DNA from: Tellurirhabdus rosea
GTDB lineage: Bacteria > Bacteroidota > Bacteroidia > Cytophagales > Spirosomataceae
Direction of reading: 5' to 3'
Assembly: GCF_026278345.1 (NCBI RefSeq)
Contig: NZ_CP111085.1
Span: 1,376,001-1,440,000, forward strand
DNA length: 64,000 bases
Made by a program: the position numbers and the translations under genes
The notes under the pieces: generated by a model
What the model was told of the DNA's origin: nothing
Databases searched by the model: none
The model's input: only the letters and a program-made list of their open reading frames with translations
Shown: positions 1 through 9,212 of the stretch, one piece after another
Layout of the letters: every line of letters starts with the position of its first letter
Numbering within the stretch: position 1 is the first letter of the stretch

Positions 1-1305
1 GTTGCGCAACTCGGCCAGTTGCTGCGGACGCGGCAGATCAGTTCGGAAGAACTGACAAAATTCTTCCTGAATCGGCTGAAGCAGTACAATCCCAAACTTT
101 ACTGCGTCATCACGCTGACGGAAGACCTTGCGCTGGCGCAGGCCCGTAAGGCGGATGCGGAAATCCGCGCAGGCCGGTACCGCGGACCGCTGCATGGCAT
201 TCCGTACGGTGCCAAAGACCTGCTGGCAAAGCGGGGCTACAAGACTACCTGGGGCTCGGTGCCTTACAAGGACCAGACGCTCGATGTGGATGCGACCGTA
301 ATCAAACGGCTGGAAGAAGCCGGGGCCGTGCTTTGCGCCAAAATGGCCGTGGGCGAACTGGCCTGGGGCGACGTCTGGTTCGGCGGCATGGCCCGCAACC
401 CCTGGGACCCGACCACCGGGGCCAGTGGTTCGTCGGCGGGCTCGGGTTCGGCCGTTTCGGCGGGGCTGCTGCCGTTTGCCATCGGGACCGAAACGCTGGG
501 CTCCATTGTCTCGCCCTCGACCGTCAACGGCGTCACGGGGCTGCGTCCGACCTTTGGGCGGGTGAGCCGCCACGGCGCCATGGCCCTGAGCTGGTCGATG
601 GATAAAATCGGGCCAATGACGCGCTCGGTGGAGGACTGCGCGCTGGTGTTCAATGCCATTTACGGCCCGGACGGCAACGACCCGACGGTGGTCAGCGCGC
701 CTTTCCGCTATGCGCCGCTGCCCTCGCTGAAAGGCGTCCGGGTGGGTTACCTCAAGAAAGCCTTTGATTCCGCCTATCCCGGCAAGGAAAGCGACCAGGC
801 GACGCTGGAGGTCTTGAAGAAACTGGGCGCGGAGCTGGTGCCGGTGGAATTGCCCGCCATTCCGGCGAGCCGGCTGCTGATTGTTCTGAACGCCGAAGCC
901 GCGGCCGCCTTCGACGAGCTGACCCGTTCGGGCAAAGACGACCAGATGGTGCGGCAGATCAAGAATGCCTGGCCGAATGAATTCCGCTCGGCCCGCTTCA
1001 TCCCCGCGGTGGAATACATTCAGGCGAACCGCCTCCGGACGAAGCTCATCAACGACATGCACGCGCAACTGAAGAAAGCCGGCGTCGACGTTTACGTATC
1101 ACCGACGTATGCCGGCGGCAACCTGACGGTAACCAACCTGACCGGCCATCCCTGCGTGGTGTTGCCAAACGGTTTTACGAACAAAGGGCTGCCCCGAAGC
1201 ATCACGTTTATGGGTCAGTTATTCGAGGAGGGGAAAGTGCTGGCCGTAGCCAAAGCCTATCAGGATGCTACGGATTTTCACACCAAACACCCGAAATTAA
1301 ACTGA
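1..1305 (+). CDS. Amidase, amidase-signature family (5' end outside window)
   Basis: Amide-bond hydrolase of the GatA/amidase-signature family. The reading frame is open from base 1, so the start lies upstream; the TTG at 19 is not a credible start. The Ser-cisSer-Lys triad can be placed: the lysine in YGAKDLLA, the Gly/Ser-rich stretch GASGSSAGSGSA, and the nucleophile serine region GTETLGSIVSPS. The C-terminus is intact and followed by a terminator. The substrate cannot be read from sequence; family members act on small amides or peptide amides. It stands before a SusC/SusD locus but is separated from it by a terminator and about 550 bp of AT-rich DNA. Confidence 0.9.
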   Translation, partial: VAQLGQLLRTRQISSEELTKFFLNRLKQYNPKLYCVITLTEDLALAQARKADAEIRAGRYRGPLHGIPYGAKDLLAKRGYKTTWGSVPYKDQTLDVDATVIKRLEEAGAVLCAKMAVGELAWGDVWFGGMARNPWDPTTGASGSSAGSGSAVSAGLLPFAIGTETLGSIVSPSTVNGVTGLRPTFGRVSRHGAMALSWSMDKIGPMTRSVEDCALVFNAIYGPDGNDPTVVSAPFRYAPLPSLKGVRVGYLKKAFDSAYPGKESDQATLEVLKKLGAELVPVELPAIPASRLLIVLNAEAAAAFDELTRSGKDDQMVRQIKNAWPNEFRSARFIPAVEYIQANRLRTKLINDMHAQLKKAGVDVYVSPTYAGGNLTVTNLTGHPCVVLPNGFTNKGLPRSITFMGQLFEEGKVLAVAKAYQDATDFHTKHPKLN

Positions 1306-1324
1306 TAGCTGTCGGTTAAAAGTC

Positions 1325-1356
1325 AGGCCCGAATCGTGAAGGTTCGGGCCTTTTTC
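1325..1356 (+). terminator. Rho-independent terminator after the amidase
   Basis: A 9-bp stem (AGGCCCGAA with TTCGGGCCT) and 9-nt loop are followed by TTTTTCTTTT, about 20 bases after the amidase stop codon. Confidence 0.85.
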
Positions 1357-1905
1357 TTTTACCCAACTATTACTTTTCAAACGACAAATTAACATTAGAG
1401 CATAATCTGCCGCCAGCGATTGAATTTTTCGAAAATAGTCACCTCTTTAAGGCAAAGCGTTTACAAAATTTTATTTGGTATGATTATAAAGAAAAGTAGA
1501 GCCGCAAGCAGTTTGTTGTCTGGTAATTCGCATTGGTCAAATCAGGGGCAGCGGAAAAGCGCTAACTCTCTTAAAAACACGGCTATATTTTTTATGGACA
1601 ATTTTAATGAAGTAGAAAATACTTAGGAATCGTAGAAAAAATCTGAGTTACTGGAAGGGATTAATAAAAAAATACCAATCTCGCCAAAGATATTTTTTGG
1701 GTGGACGAGTCATGTTATTATAAGGCTTTACATACTGATTAACAGCATTTTATCGAGGAGTCAGACCGAGAAGAAGTCACCGCTAAATTTACTTACCGTA
1801 CTGGTATTCAGCATATTCTTCCTAAAACGGACATTTTGCAATTTTGTTTGGCATTATTTATTTTGCGTAAAATTTTAACATTTCTTAACCAAAACACTTC
1901 TGTAA
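1357..1905. other. AT-rich intergenic region upstream of the first susC
   Basis: About 550 bases with much lower GC than the flanking genes. The only open frame, a 68-codon one at 1420-1626, shows neither family motifs nor local codon preference, so I do not call it a gene. Just before the susC start there is a TTTG/TATTTTG-like pair (about 1846-1865) resembling a Bacteroidota promoter with one base missing from the -7 box. The region may hold promoter and regulatory DNA or a decayed gene. Confidence 0.5.
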
Positions 1906-4900
1906 ATGAGAAAAAGTCTATTCCTCAGTGTCCTGGGGGTGCTGTTTTCGTTGTTCGCAGCGGCACAGACCAGGACGGTGACCGGCTCTGTTTTGTCCGG
2001 TGATGACAAATCTCCGCTTCCGGGTGTGAACGTAACCGTTCAGGGAACAACCCGGGGTACTCAAACTGACGCAAACGGAACGTATAAAATCCAGGTAGGC
2101 GATGAGGCTACGCTGGTATTCTCGTTTGTAGGTTACAAAGCACAGACCGTCGCCGTTGGAAACCGCTCGGTGGTCGACGTTTCACTGGAAAGTGATGCCG
2201 CTACGTTGAATGAGGTCGTGGTTACGGCCCTTGGTGTCGTTCGTCAACAAAAAGAACTGGGTTCGGCCACCGACGTGGTGAAAGCCGACAAGCTGATTCA
2301 GGCCAAAGCCGCCAACGTGGCCCAGGCCCTCTCCGGTAAGGTAGCCGGTCTGCAGATCAACACCATCAACAACAGCGTCAACCCGTCGACCCGCGTGGTG
2401 CTGCGCGGTAACCGCTCGCTGCTGGGTAACAACCAGGCGCTGGTCGTTATCGATGGTACGCAGGTTCCGCAGGACGCCATCAACTTCCTGAACCCGAACG
2501 ACATCGAGTCGGTGACGGTGCTGAAAGGCGCCAACGCCGCCGCCGTTTACGGTTCGGAAGCCTCCAACGGTGCCCTGATCATCACGACCAAGAAAGGCTC
2601 CGCCGGTGCTCCGCGCGTGACGATCCAGAACACGACCAACTTCGAGAGCATCAGCTTCCTGCCCAAACTGAACGAGCGCTTCGGTGCCGGTACGGAGGCT
2701 TACAGCCGCGATTACATTCCATTTGAGAACCAGAGCTACGGTCCGGAATTCGACGGATCAGAAGTAGAAATGGGTCAGCACCTGGAAGACGGAACGGTAG
2801 CTAAAGGCCCTTATTCACTGGCCAAAAACGGCAAGCGTAACGCGTTTGACGTGGGTGTTAGCCGCCAGACGGATATATCTCTGTCAGCCGGTGACGAGCG
2901 CAGCACGTTCTACATCTCGTTGCAGGACCTGAAAACGACGGGTATTGTACCGGGCGACGACTACCGCCGTACGGGTGGCCGCTTCAACGCTTCGCGCCAG
3001 TATGGTAAGTTCCGGGGCGGATTCAACCTCGACTACCGTATCGGTAACTTCGAAGGGACTTCAGGAGGCTTTTATAACAACATCCTGAACACGCCGGCCA
3101 ACATCAACCTGACGGACTACCGCAACTGGCAGCCGTTCCGTCTGGCCGACGGCACGCTGAACCCGGCGAACCCGAACAACTACTTCAACGACTACTTCCA
3201 GAACCCGTACTTCGACAAGGATATCAACCGGCAGGCTCGCCGCGATAACTACCTGACGGGGAACTTCGAATTGCAGTATACGCCGGTAAAATGGCTGAAC
3301 ATCCTGTATCGCCTCGGAACGGCCAACCAGTCGTACGAAACGAAAGTAACGAGCGCGAAGTACACCTTCAGCCCGTATGCCAAGCAGCACGTTTACCGGG
3401 CAAAAGACCTGGCCGGTTCTGTGAGCGACAACATCGCCCGCATCAGCCGTCTGCAGCAGGACTTCTTCATTACGACGGACAATAAATTCGGCGATTTCAC
3501 CTCCAAAGTGATTGTTGGTTCAGCCATCACGGAACGCTCGGGCCGGGCGGTTAACAGCGGTGCCAACGCTCTGGTTATCCCGGATCTGTACAACGTCAGC
3601 AACCGGGTTGGTGAGCCTAACGCCGGCGAAGCAATGGCTCAGGAACGATTGATTGGTGTTTACGGTGATGCTTCTTTCGGTTACAAAGACTTCCTGTTCC
3701 TGCACGTTTCAGGCCGTAATGACTGGTCTTCGGTACTGGCAAAAGAAAACCGTTCGTTCTTCTATCCGGGTGCCGACCTGTCGTTTGTCCTGACGGATGC
3801 CATCCCGGCGCTTCAGAACAACAACATCCTGAACTCAGCCAAGGTACGGGTAGCCGCTACGAAAGTGGGTCAGATCAACCTTCAGGGTCCTTTCGGCTTC
3901 AACGCTTACCAGTTGGAAACGACCTTCAACCCGGGTGCCGGCTTCCCGTATGGTTCGCTGGCCGGTTATTCACTGGGTAACACCGCCAACAACCCGAACA
4001 TCCAGCCGGAATTTATTACTTCGTACGAAGTGGGTGGTGAGTTCTCCCTGCTGAACGACCGTATCAACCTCGACCTGTCGTACTACACGCAGCAGAACAC
4101 AAACCAGACGGTCGGTATCGACGTTTCGACGTCAACCGGCTTCAGCCGCGCTGTCATCAACACGGGTCGCCTGGACAACAAAGGCTTTGAAATCGACCTG
4201 AAAACAACGCCGCTCCGTCTGGCTAATGGCCTGCGGTGGGATGTAGGTATCAACTACTCTCAGGTGAATACGAAAGTGGTGGAAATCACACCGGGTCTGA
4301 ACGAAATCAACCTCAGCCTGAACTATGGTGTGGTTAACTCCAGCCTCTATCAGGTATTCGCCGTGACGGGTCAGCAATATCCGGTCCTGAAAGTAGTCGG
4401 CTACGAGCGCGAGCGCAATGCAGAAGGCAACATGATTCCGGGTGGACGCGTCGTGGTTGATCCGGCCACGGGCTACCCGCTGAAAGCCGCTGAACTCATC
4501 AACCTCGGCCGCACGAACCCGCGCGACCGCCTGGGTGTCAACACGTCCCTGAAGTACAAAGGCTTTGGCTTCAACGCCCTGGCTGAATACCGCGGCGGCA
4601 ACGTCGTGGCTCACGGTCTGGCCGAAACGATGTGGTTTACGGGTGCTTCTTACGCAACGACCGTTTACGGCCGCGAGCGTTTCATTTTCCCGAACTCCGT
4701 GGTGAAAAACGCCGATGGTTCATACACGACCAACAACTCCATCGCTGTAAAAGATGGTGGTCTGGGTGCCTGGGACAGCCAACTGCGTAACTACGGTGAG
4801 AACTTCGTTACGAGCGGTGCCTTCTGGAAACTGCGCGAACTGGCCTTCACCTATGAAGTACCGCGCGCCCTGCTGGCAAAAACCCGGGCCATCAAAAACG

Positions 4901-5067
4901 CCACGATCGGCGTGGTTGGCCGGAACCTGCTGACGCTCCTGCCGAAGGAGAACATCTACACGGACCCTGAGTTCAACAACTCGACCTCAAACGCCGTGGG
5001 GGTTAACGCAACCTACATTACTCCGCCGACCCGCACGTACGGTTTCACGGTTCAGGTTGGTTTCTAA
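1906..5067 (+). CDS. SusC/RagA-family TonB-dependent outer-membrane transporter
   Basis: A 1053-residue outer-membrane importer. It has a signal peptide ending near AAAQ, a CarboxypepD_reg-like beta-sandwich (about residues 22-105, with PLPGVNVTVQGTTRGTQTDA), a plug domain (VVTALGVVRQQK onward, with NPNDIESVTVLKGANAAAVYG) and a long C-terminal barrel ending in aromatic VQVGF. The SusD partner starts 20 bases downstream and a DUF1735 lipoprotein follows, forming a three-gene operon. SusC proteins pump SusD-captured ligands using TonB energy; the ligand is unknown. No sigma/anti-sigma pair or SusR-like regulator is adjacent. Confidence 0.95.
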   Translation: MRKSLFLSVLGVLFSLFAAAQTRTVTGSVLSGDDKSPLPGVNVTVQGTTRGTQTDANGTYKIQVGDEATLVFSFVGYKAQTVAVGNRSVVDVSLESDAATLNEVVVTALGVVRQQKELGSATDVVKADKLIQAKAANVAQALSGKVAGLQINTINNSVNPSTRVVLRGNRSLLGNNQALVVIDGTQVPQDAINFLNPNDIESVTVLKGANAAAVYGSEASNGALIITTKKGSAGAPRVTIQNTTNFESISFLPKLNERFGAGTEAYSRDYIPFENQSYGPEFDGSEVEMGQHLEDGTVAKGPYSLAKNGKRNAFDVGVSRQTDISLSAGDERSTFYISLQDLKTTGIVPGDDYRRTGGRFNASRQYGKFRGGFNLDYRIGNFEGTSGGFYNNILNTPANINLTDYRNWQPFRLADGTLNPANPNNYFNDYFQNPYFDKDINRQARRDNYLTGNFELQYTPVKWLNILYRLGTANQSYETKVTSAKYTFSPYAKQHVYRAKDLAGSVSDNIARISRLQQDFFITTDNKFGDFTSKVIVGSAITERSGRAVNSGANALVIPDLYNVSNRVGEPNAGEAMAQERLIGVYGDASFGYKDFLFLHVSGRNDWSSVLAKENRSFFYPGADLSFVLTDAIPALQNNNILNSAKVRVAATKVGQINLQGPFGFNAYQLETTFNPGAGFPYGSLAGYSLGNTANNPNIQPEFITSYEVGGEFSLLNDRINLDLSYYTQQNTNQTVGIDVSTSTGFSRAVINTGRLDNKGFEIDLKTTPLRLANGLRWDVGINYSQVNTKVVEITPGLNEINLSLNYGVVNSSLYQVFAVTGQQYPVLKVVGYERERNAEGNMIPGGRVVVDPATGYPLKAAELINLGRTNPRDRLGVNTSLKYKGFGFNALAEYRGGNVVAHGLAETMWFTGASYATTVYGRERFIFPNSVVKNADGSYTTNNSIAVKDGGLGAWDSQLRNYGENFVTSGAFWKLRELAFTYEVPRALLAKTRAIKNATIGVVGRNLLTLLPKENIYTDPEFNNSTSNAVGVNATYITPPTRTYGFTVQVGF

Positions 5068-5087
5068 TTTAAAAGTTGCTCAAAAAA

Positions 5088-6563
5088 ATGAATCGCAGAT
5101 ATTTTTCCATACTTGCCATCGCAGCTTTGCTTGCAGCCGGCGGCTGTAAAGAGGGCTACCTCGACATCAACAAAAACCCGAACGCAGCGACGACTTCATC
5201 GGCCGATCTGGTTCTGCCCGCTGCGCTCAACGGAACCACCAACCTGCTGACCCATAACGAAATCGGCCACTTCTGGGCCGGTCACTGGTCGCCGTCAGGT
5301 TCGGTGTCGGGCTTCAACCCGGAGAAAACCTATGACCTGCCGGGTAACTTCCGGACAGCCATCTGGACGTCTTCGTACGACAATCTTTCTGACTACGACT
5401 ACATCGAAAAATCAGCAACGGCTGCCAAACAGCAGGCGTATATCGGGATTGCCAAGGTCATGAAGGCGTACATTTTCCAGCGTCTGGTCGATACCTACGG
5501 CAACGTTCCGTATACGGAAGCGCTGCAGGGCCCGGCGAACCTGCGTCCGAAATACGACAATGGTCAGGCGATCTACGATGATCTGGTGAAGCAACTGGAA
5601 GCGGCCGTAGTGGCCCTGAAGGCGCCCATCACGGCGGAAAACCCCAGCCCGGCAGCCACCGATATCGTTTTCAAAGGCGACCTGACCAAGTGGGTGAAGT
5701 TTGCCAACACGCTGAAAATGCGTATCCTGATTCGTCAGTCGAACATCGCCGCCAAGCAGGATGCCATCAAGTCGGGCATTGCCAAAGCCGTGGCTGATGG
5801 CGGTTTCCTGGGCGTCAACGAGAACGCCCTCGTTCAGCCGGGCTTCCTGAAGACGGCCGGTAAGCAGAATCCGTTCTATGAAACGTATGGTTTCACCGCT
5901 GCGGGTACGATTGCTGGTAACAAAGAATTCTATACGAACGCTGATTTCTTCATCAAAGCCCTGACGAGCACCAACGACCCCCGTCTGGAGCGTTATGCTA
6001 CCCGCAACAACGCCAACCAGTGGCAGGGTGTACCGTTCGGCGAAGGCAGCGACCCGTACCTGTACGCTAAAACGTCTGGTTTCGGTCCGGCCATTCTGAA
6101 GAGCTTCGACCAGCCGCAGGTGCTGATGCAGTCTGCTGAAAGCTTCTTCCTGCAGGCAGAAGCAGTGCAGCGCGGTTACCTGACCGGTGGCGATGCCAAA
6201 ACACTGTACAATGCCGGGGTTCTGGAATCCTTCAAATTCCTGGAGGTTCCGAGCGCGGCCACGGCTGTCAACACGTACCTGAGCCAGGAAGTGCCGAATG
6301 TCAACTTTGATTCGTCGACGGACAAGCTCCAGGCGATCATCACGCAGAAGTGGACGGCCCTGGGCGCGTTCGGCGGCTTCGAAGCCTGGACGGAATTCCG
6401 TCGTACGGGCTTCCCGAAAGTTCCGCTGTCGACGCGGGCTATGGGCACCAAACACGTTGCCCGTTTCCTCTATCCGTCGCAGGAACTGGGAACGAACGAA
6501 GCCAACGTGAAGGCGCAGGGTACGATCAACCAGTTTGATACGAAGCTTTTCTGGATGAAGTAA
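5088..6563 (+). CDS. SusD/RagB-family nutrient-binding lipoprotein (SusD-like_2 type)
   Basis: Surface lipoprotein that caps the preceding SusC. I use the ATG at 5088 rather than the TTG at 5076, because MNRRYFSILAIAALLAAGGC then makes a standard lipoprotein signal with Cys20. The mature protein begins KEGYLDINKNPN, typical of the SusD-like_2 branch. It ends in a region with ALGAFGGFEAWTEFRRTGFP and YPSQELGTNEANV, which is conserved in that branch. The length of 491 residues is normal. It lies 20 bases after susC and about 50 bases before the DUF1735 gene. Confidence 0.93.
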   Translation: MNRRYFSILAIAALLAAGGCKEGYLDINKNPNAATTSSADLVLPAALNGTTNLLTHNEIGHFWAGHWSPSGSVSGFNPEKTYDLPGNFRTAIWTSSYDNLSDYDYIEKSATAAKQQAYIGIAKVMKAYIFQRLVDTYGNVPYTEALQGPANLRPKYDNGQAIYDDLVKQLEAAVVALKAPITAENPSPAATDIVFKGDLTKWVKFANTLKMRILIRQSNIAAKQDAIKSGIAKAVADGGFLGVNENALVQPGFLKTAGKQNPFYETYGFTAAGTIAGNKEFYTNADFFIKALTSTNDPRLERYATRNNANQWQGVPFGEGSDPYLYAKTSGFGPAILKSFDQPQVLMQSAESFFLQAEAVQRGYLTGGDAKTLYNAGVLESFKFLEVPSAATAVNTYLSQEVPNVNFDSSTDKLQAIITQKWTALGAFGGFEAWTEFRRTGFPKVPLSTRAMGTKHVARFLYPSQELGTNEANVKAQGTINQFDTKLFWMK

Positions 6564-6614
6564 GTAAACGGGGGGCGGCTCCGTCGCCTCCCCTCATAAA
6601 CGAACTAGAATACA

Positions 6615-7442
6615 ATGAAAAAACAACTGATAACTCTCCTCTGCGCCGGAACGCTGCTGTCGGGCCTGAGCGGATGTTTGAACGATAAAGGATACACCGA
6701 CCTGATCAATGCCGAAAACGCCCAGCCGGTCGTGAGCATCTTCGGCGGACAGAGCGGCAGCAAAGTGCTGGGAGTCGACCTGAGCACCACGCCGGTCGAT
6801 ACGAAACTGTTCGACGTGAACCTGGGCTCGCCCTCCAAGCTCGGCCAGGACGTGACTGTGACCATCGCCGTGGATCCGAACCTGCTGAAAGGAACCACCT
6901 ACGAACTGCTGCCGACCAACACCTATTCGATTCCTGCGACGCAGGTGGTCATCAAAGCGGGTCAGCGCGACGTTCCCTTCAGCGTGAAGTTCAACACGAG
7001 CCTCATCGATCTGAAAAAGTCGTATGCCCTGCCGCTGACCATCACGAGTGCCAACGGAGCCGTGGTCGCTACGAACCTGAAAGACGTTGTTTTCGGAATC
7101 AAAGTGAACAACATCTACGCCGGTAAGTACCAGGCAACGGGTACATTTACCCACCCGACGGCTGGTCCGCGTGCCATCAACCGGGAGAAAACGCTGGCAA
7201 CCATCGACGCGACGACTTCGGAAACGGAGTTCGCTGATCTCGGCGGCTCTGGCTGGACGATGCAGTTGAAGATCAACGCCGACAACACGGTGACACTCAT
7301 CCCGACGGGTTCTTCCAACACATCAACGAAGCAGTCTGGTGTGAACAAATACGATCCAGCTTCCAAGACTTTTACGCTGAATTACAGCTATCCGGGTGCC
7401 GGTGGCGATCGTGTTGTGACCGAGACGATTACCAGAAAATAA
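6615..7442 (+). CDS. DUF1735 domain-containing lipoprotein
   Basis: A 275-residue lipoprotein with signal peptide and lipobox LSGC (Cys21). Residues of about 35-160 look like a DUF1735 beta-sandwich (VTIAVDPNLL, TYSIPATQVVIKAGQ, YALPLTITSANG). The C-terminal part (about 165-275) resembles the companion domain of SusD-associated surface binding proteins. It is third in the susC-susD operon and followed by a strong terminator. The role is probably accessory ligand binding at the cell surface. The domain assignment is by recognised pattern, not a search. Confidence 0.75.
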   Translation: MKKQLITLLCAGTLLSGLSGCLNDKGYTDLINAENAQPVVSIFGGQSGSKVLGVDLSTTPVDTKLFDVNLGSPSKLGQDVTVTIAVDPNLLKGTTYELLPTNTYSIPATQVVIKAGQRDVPFSVKFNTSLIDLKKSYALPLTITSANGAVVATNLKDVVFGIKVNNIYAGKYQATGTFTHPTAGPRAINREKTLATIDATTSETEFADLGGSGWTMQLKINADNTVTLIPTGSSNTSTKQSGVNKYDPASKTFTLNYSYPGAGGDRVVTETITRK

Positions 7443-7474
7443 AGCTTTTCGGCTTTCTTAACCAAAACGACGAA

Positions 7475-7505
7475 GGGCGGCTGAGTGATCAGCCGCCCTT
7501 TTTGT
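7475..7505 (+). terminator. Terminator closing the first SusC/SusD operon
   Basis: A perfect 11-bp GC-rich stem (AGGGCGGCTGA with TCAGCCGCCCT) and 4-nt loop, followed by TTTTTG, about 33 bases after the DUF1735 stop. Confidence 0.9.
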
Positions 7506-7531
7506 ATGCCTGTGTTTAGCCCGGGGATACG

Positions 7532-8836
7532 TTATTTCTTCCACTGCTCCATGTAATCCACCGTCAGGTGGCTGAGGGCTTTGACGCCCAGCGTAAAACC
7601 ACTTTCATCAATGTAAAAGTCCGGGGTGTGGTGCGGGGCCGCTTCTTCCAGCTTCCTGCCCTTCGGCATGCCGCCCAGGAAGAAAAAGAAGCCCGGCACT
7701 TTCTGCTGGAAGAATGAGAAATCCTCAGCTCCGGTCTGCACGGGCGTGATCTTTACCTTGTCTTTGCCGGCGACCGCTTCGAGCGTCGGCACCATCTGGT
7801 CGGTCAGGGCGGGGTCGTTGTAGGTGACCGGATACATGATGTCGATTTTCACGTCGGCTTTGGCTCCGGCGCTTTCGGCAATGTTCGTCGCCACCTCGTT
7901 GATGCGCCGATGCACCAGTTGCTGCGCCTCCGGGCTGAACGTCCGAATCGTGCCGATCATGTTCACTTCCTCCGGAATGATGTTCTGCCGGATGCCCCCG
8001 TGGATGGCCCCTACCGTCACGACGGCCGGGGCCTCGGTGATGTTGACGTTGCGGGCGACGATGGTTTGCAGGCCGCTGACGATCTGGGCCGACGTCACGA
8101 TCGGGTCCACGCCCGCCCAGGGAGCCGCTCCGTGCGTCTGTTTGCCCCGCACCCGGATCGCGTACTGGTCCACGGCCGCCATCGTGGCGCCGGGCCGGTA
8201 TTTGATCGTCCCGACTTCCGTCTGGGAGTTGATATGCAGTCCGAAAATGGCGTCCACTTTCGGGTTATTCAGCACCCCTTCTTTCACCATCAGCTGCGCG
8301 CCGCCTTCCTCGCCGGCCGGGGCACCTTCTTCCGCCGGCTGGAAAATGAACTTGACGGTTCCTTTCAGGTCCGCTTTGATGGACGTAAGTACGTCGGCCA
8401 CGGCCATCAGGATGGCTACATGCGAATCATGTCCGCAGGCGTGCATGATGCCCGTCTTCTGCCCGTTGAACTCCGTAGTAACCGTTGACTTGAACGGCAC
8501 ATCCACCCGCTCGGTCACCGGCAGCCCGTCCATATCCGCGCGCAGGGCGACCACCGGACCGGGCTTCCCTCCTTTCAGGATTCCGACGACCCCGGTCTTG
8601 GCCACATTGGTCTGCACTTCCATGCCCAGGGCCTGCAGGTGAGCCGCCACTTTGGCCGCCGTCTGAAACTCACGGTTGCTTAATTCCGGGTTCTGGTGGA
8701 AGTCACGCCGCCACTTTACGACCTGCTGCTCCAGCCCCTGGGCCCGTGTATTTATACGGTTCTTTAGCGCCTGGGTCTGGGCCTCTACCTGAAAAAAAGC
8801 AAACAGACTGGCGGCCAACAAGGTAATTTTTCTCAT
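7532..8836 (-). CDS. M20 family amidohydrolase/metallopeptidase, exported
   Basis: A 434-residue zinc-dependent amidohydrolase of the M20D/hippurate-hydrolase group (N-acyl amino acid or peptide deacylation). An N-terminal signal peptide (MRKITLLAASLFAFFQVEAQ) predicts export. Motifs include RRDFHQNPELS at the N-terminus, RADMDGLP, the metal-site HACGHDSH, QPAEEG with the catalytic and ligand glutamates, HGAAPWAGVDP in the dimerisation domain, and GAEDFSFF plus HHTPDFYID near the end. It is convergent with the first susC operon and divergent from the second susC. With the amidase at the window edge it suggests amide or peptide-like substrates, an inference from context only. Confidence 0.92.
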   Translation of the reverse strand: MRKITLLAASLFAFFQVEAQTQALKNRINTRAQGLEQQVVKWRRDFHQNPELSNREFQTAAKVAAHLQALGMEVQTNVAKTGVVGILKGGKPGPVVALRADMDGLPVTERVDVPFKSTVTTEFNGQKTGIMHACGHDSHVAILMAVADVLTSIKADLKGTVKFIFQPAEEGAPAGEEGGAQLMVKEGVLNNPKVDAIFGLHINSQTEVGTIKYRPGATMAAVDQYAIRVRGKQTHGAAPWAGVDPIVTSAQIVSGLQTIVARNVNITEAPAVVTVGAIHGGIRQNIIPEEVNMIGTIRTFSPEAQQLVHRRINEVATNIAESAGAKADVKIDIMYPVTYNDPALTDQMVPTLEAVAGKDKVKITPVQTGAEDFSFFQQKVPGFFFFLGGMPKGRKLEEAAPHHTPDFYIDESGFTLGVKALSHLTVDYMEQWKK

Positions 8837-9212
8837 TTTATTAATTTTTAGAAATGGGATTCTTACAAAAAAGAGTTTGCTCTCTGGCTATTGCCGGTAT
8901 AATATATCAGCAAAGTTAAATCCGGCAAAATAATAAATTGGCAAAATTGTTTTGCGTATTAATTTTCTGTTAGTTACTTTTCGGCCTCGTTAATTTGCCT
9001 TTCATCACACAAGCTATCCTTTTATCCATGAAAAAGCGTGTCATCTCCCGCGCCCAGTCCATCCAATTACCCCTCGCCTCCCGGGTAATCTACCTACAGC
9101 CAGCCGCTGATTATTTTATCGCCTAATTTCTGGTAGTATTTTTTCTTTCTCTGAAAGTAATACTATCTTTCGTGCTAGTTGAATCCCTTTCTTAATCCAA
9201 ACCATAATTCGT
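8837..9212. other. Divergent regulatory region between amidohydrolase and second susC
   Basis: This 376-base gap serves two divergent genes. Its edges are AT-rich, but the middle (about 9028-9126) is noticeably richer in GC and contains a short open frame, listed separately. A small imperfect hairpin (TAGTATT with AATACTA, 9134-9165) precedes susC. I see no tRNA or recognised riboswitch. Confidence 0.5.
9028..9126 (+). CDS. Candidate 32-residue small ORF upstream of second susC
   Basis: An ATG-to-TAA frame of 32 codons starts MKKRVISRAQSIQLPLASRV and ends with DYFIA. It is a GC-richer patch inside an AT-rich leader, with codons such as CTC, GCC and TCC that match local genes. A TAATTTG-like -7 element sits at about 8991-8997. 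It is 86 bases upstream of the susC start, so it could be a leader peptide or a chance frame. No family is recognised. Confidence 0.25.
   Translation: MKKRVISRAQSIQLPLASRVIYLQPAADYFIA

Noticed and set aside
1420-1626. 68-codon frame in the AT-rich gap before the first susC
   Set aside because: AT-rich codons unlike local genes, no domain, no ribosome-binding or promoter context.
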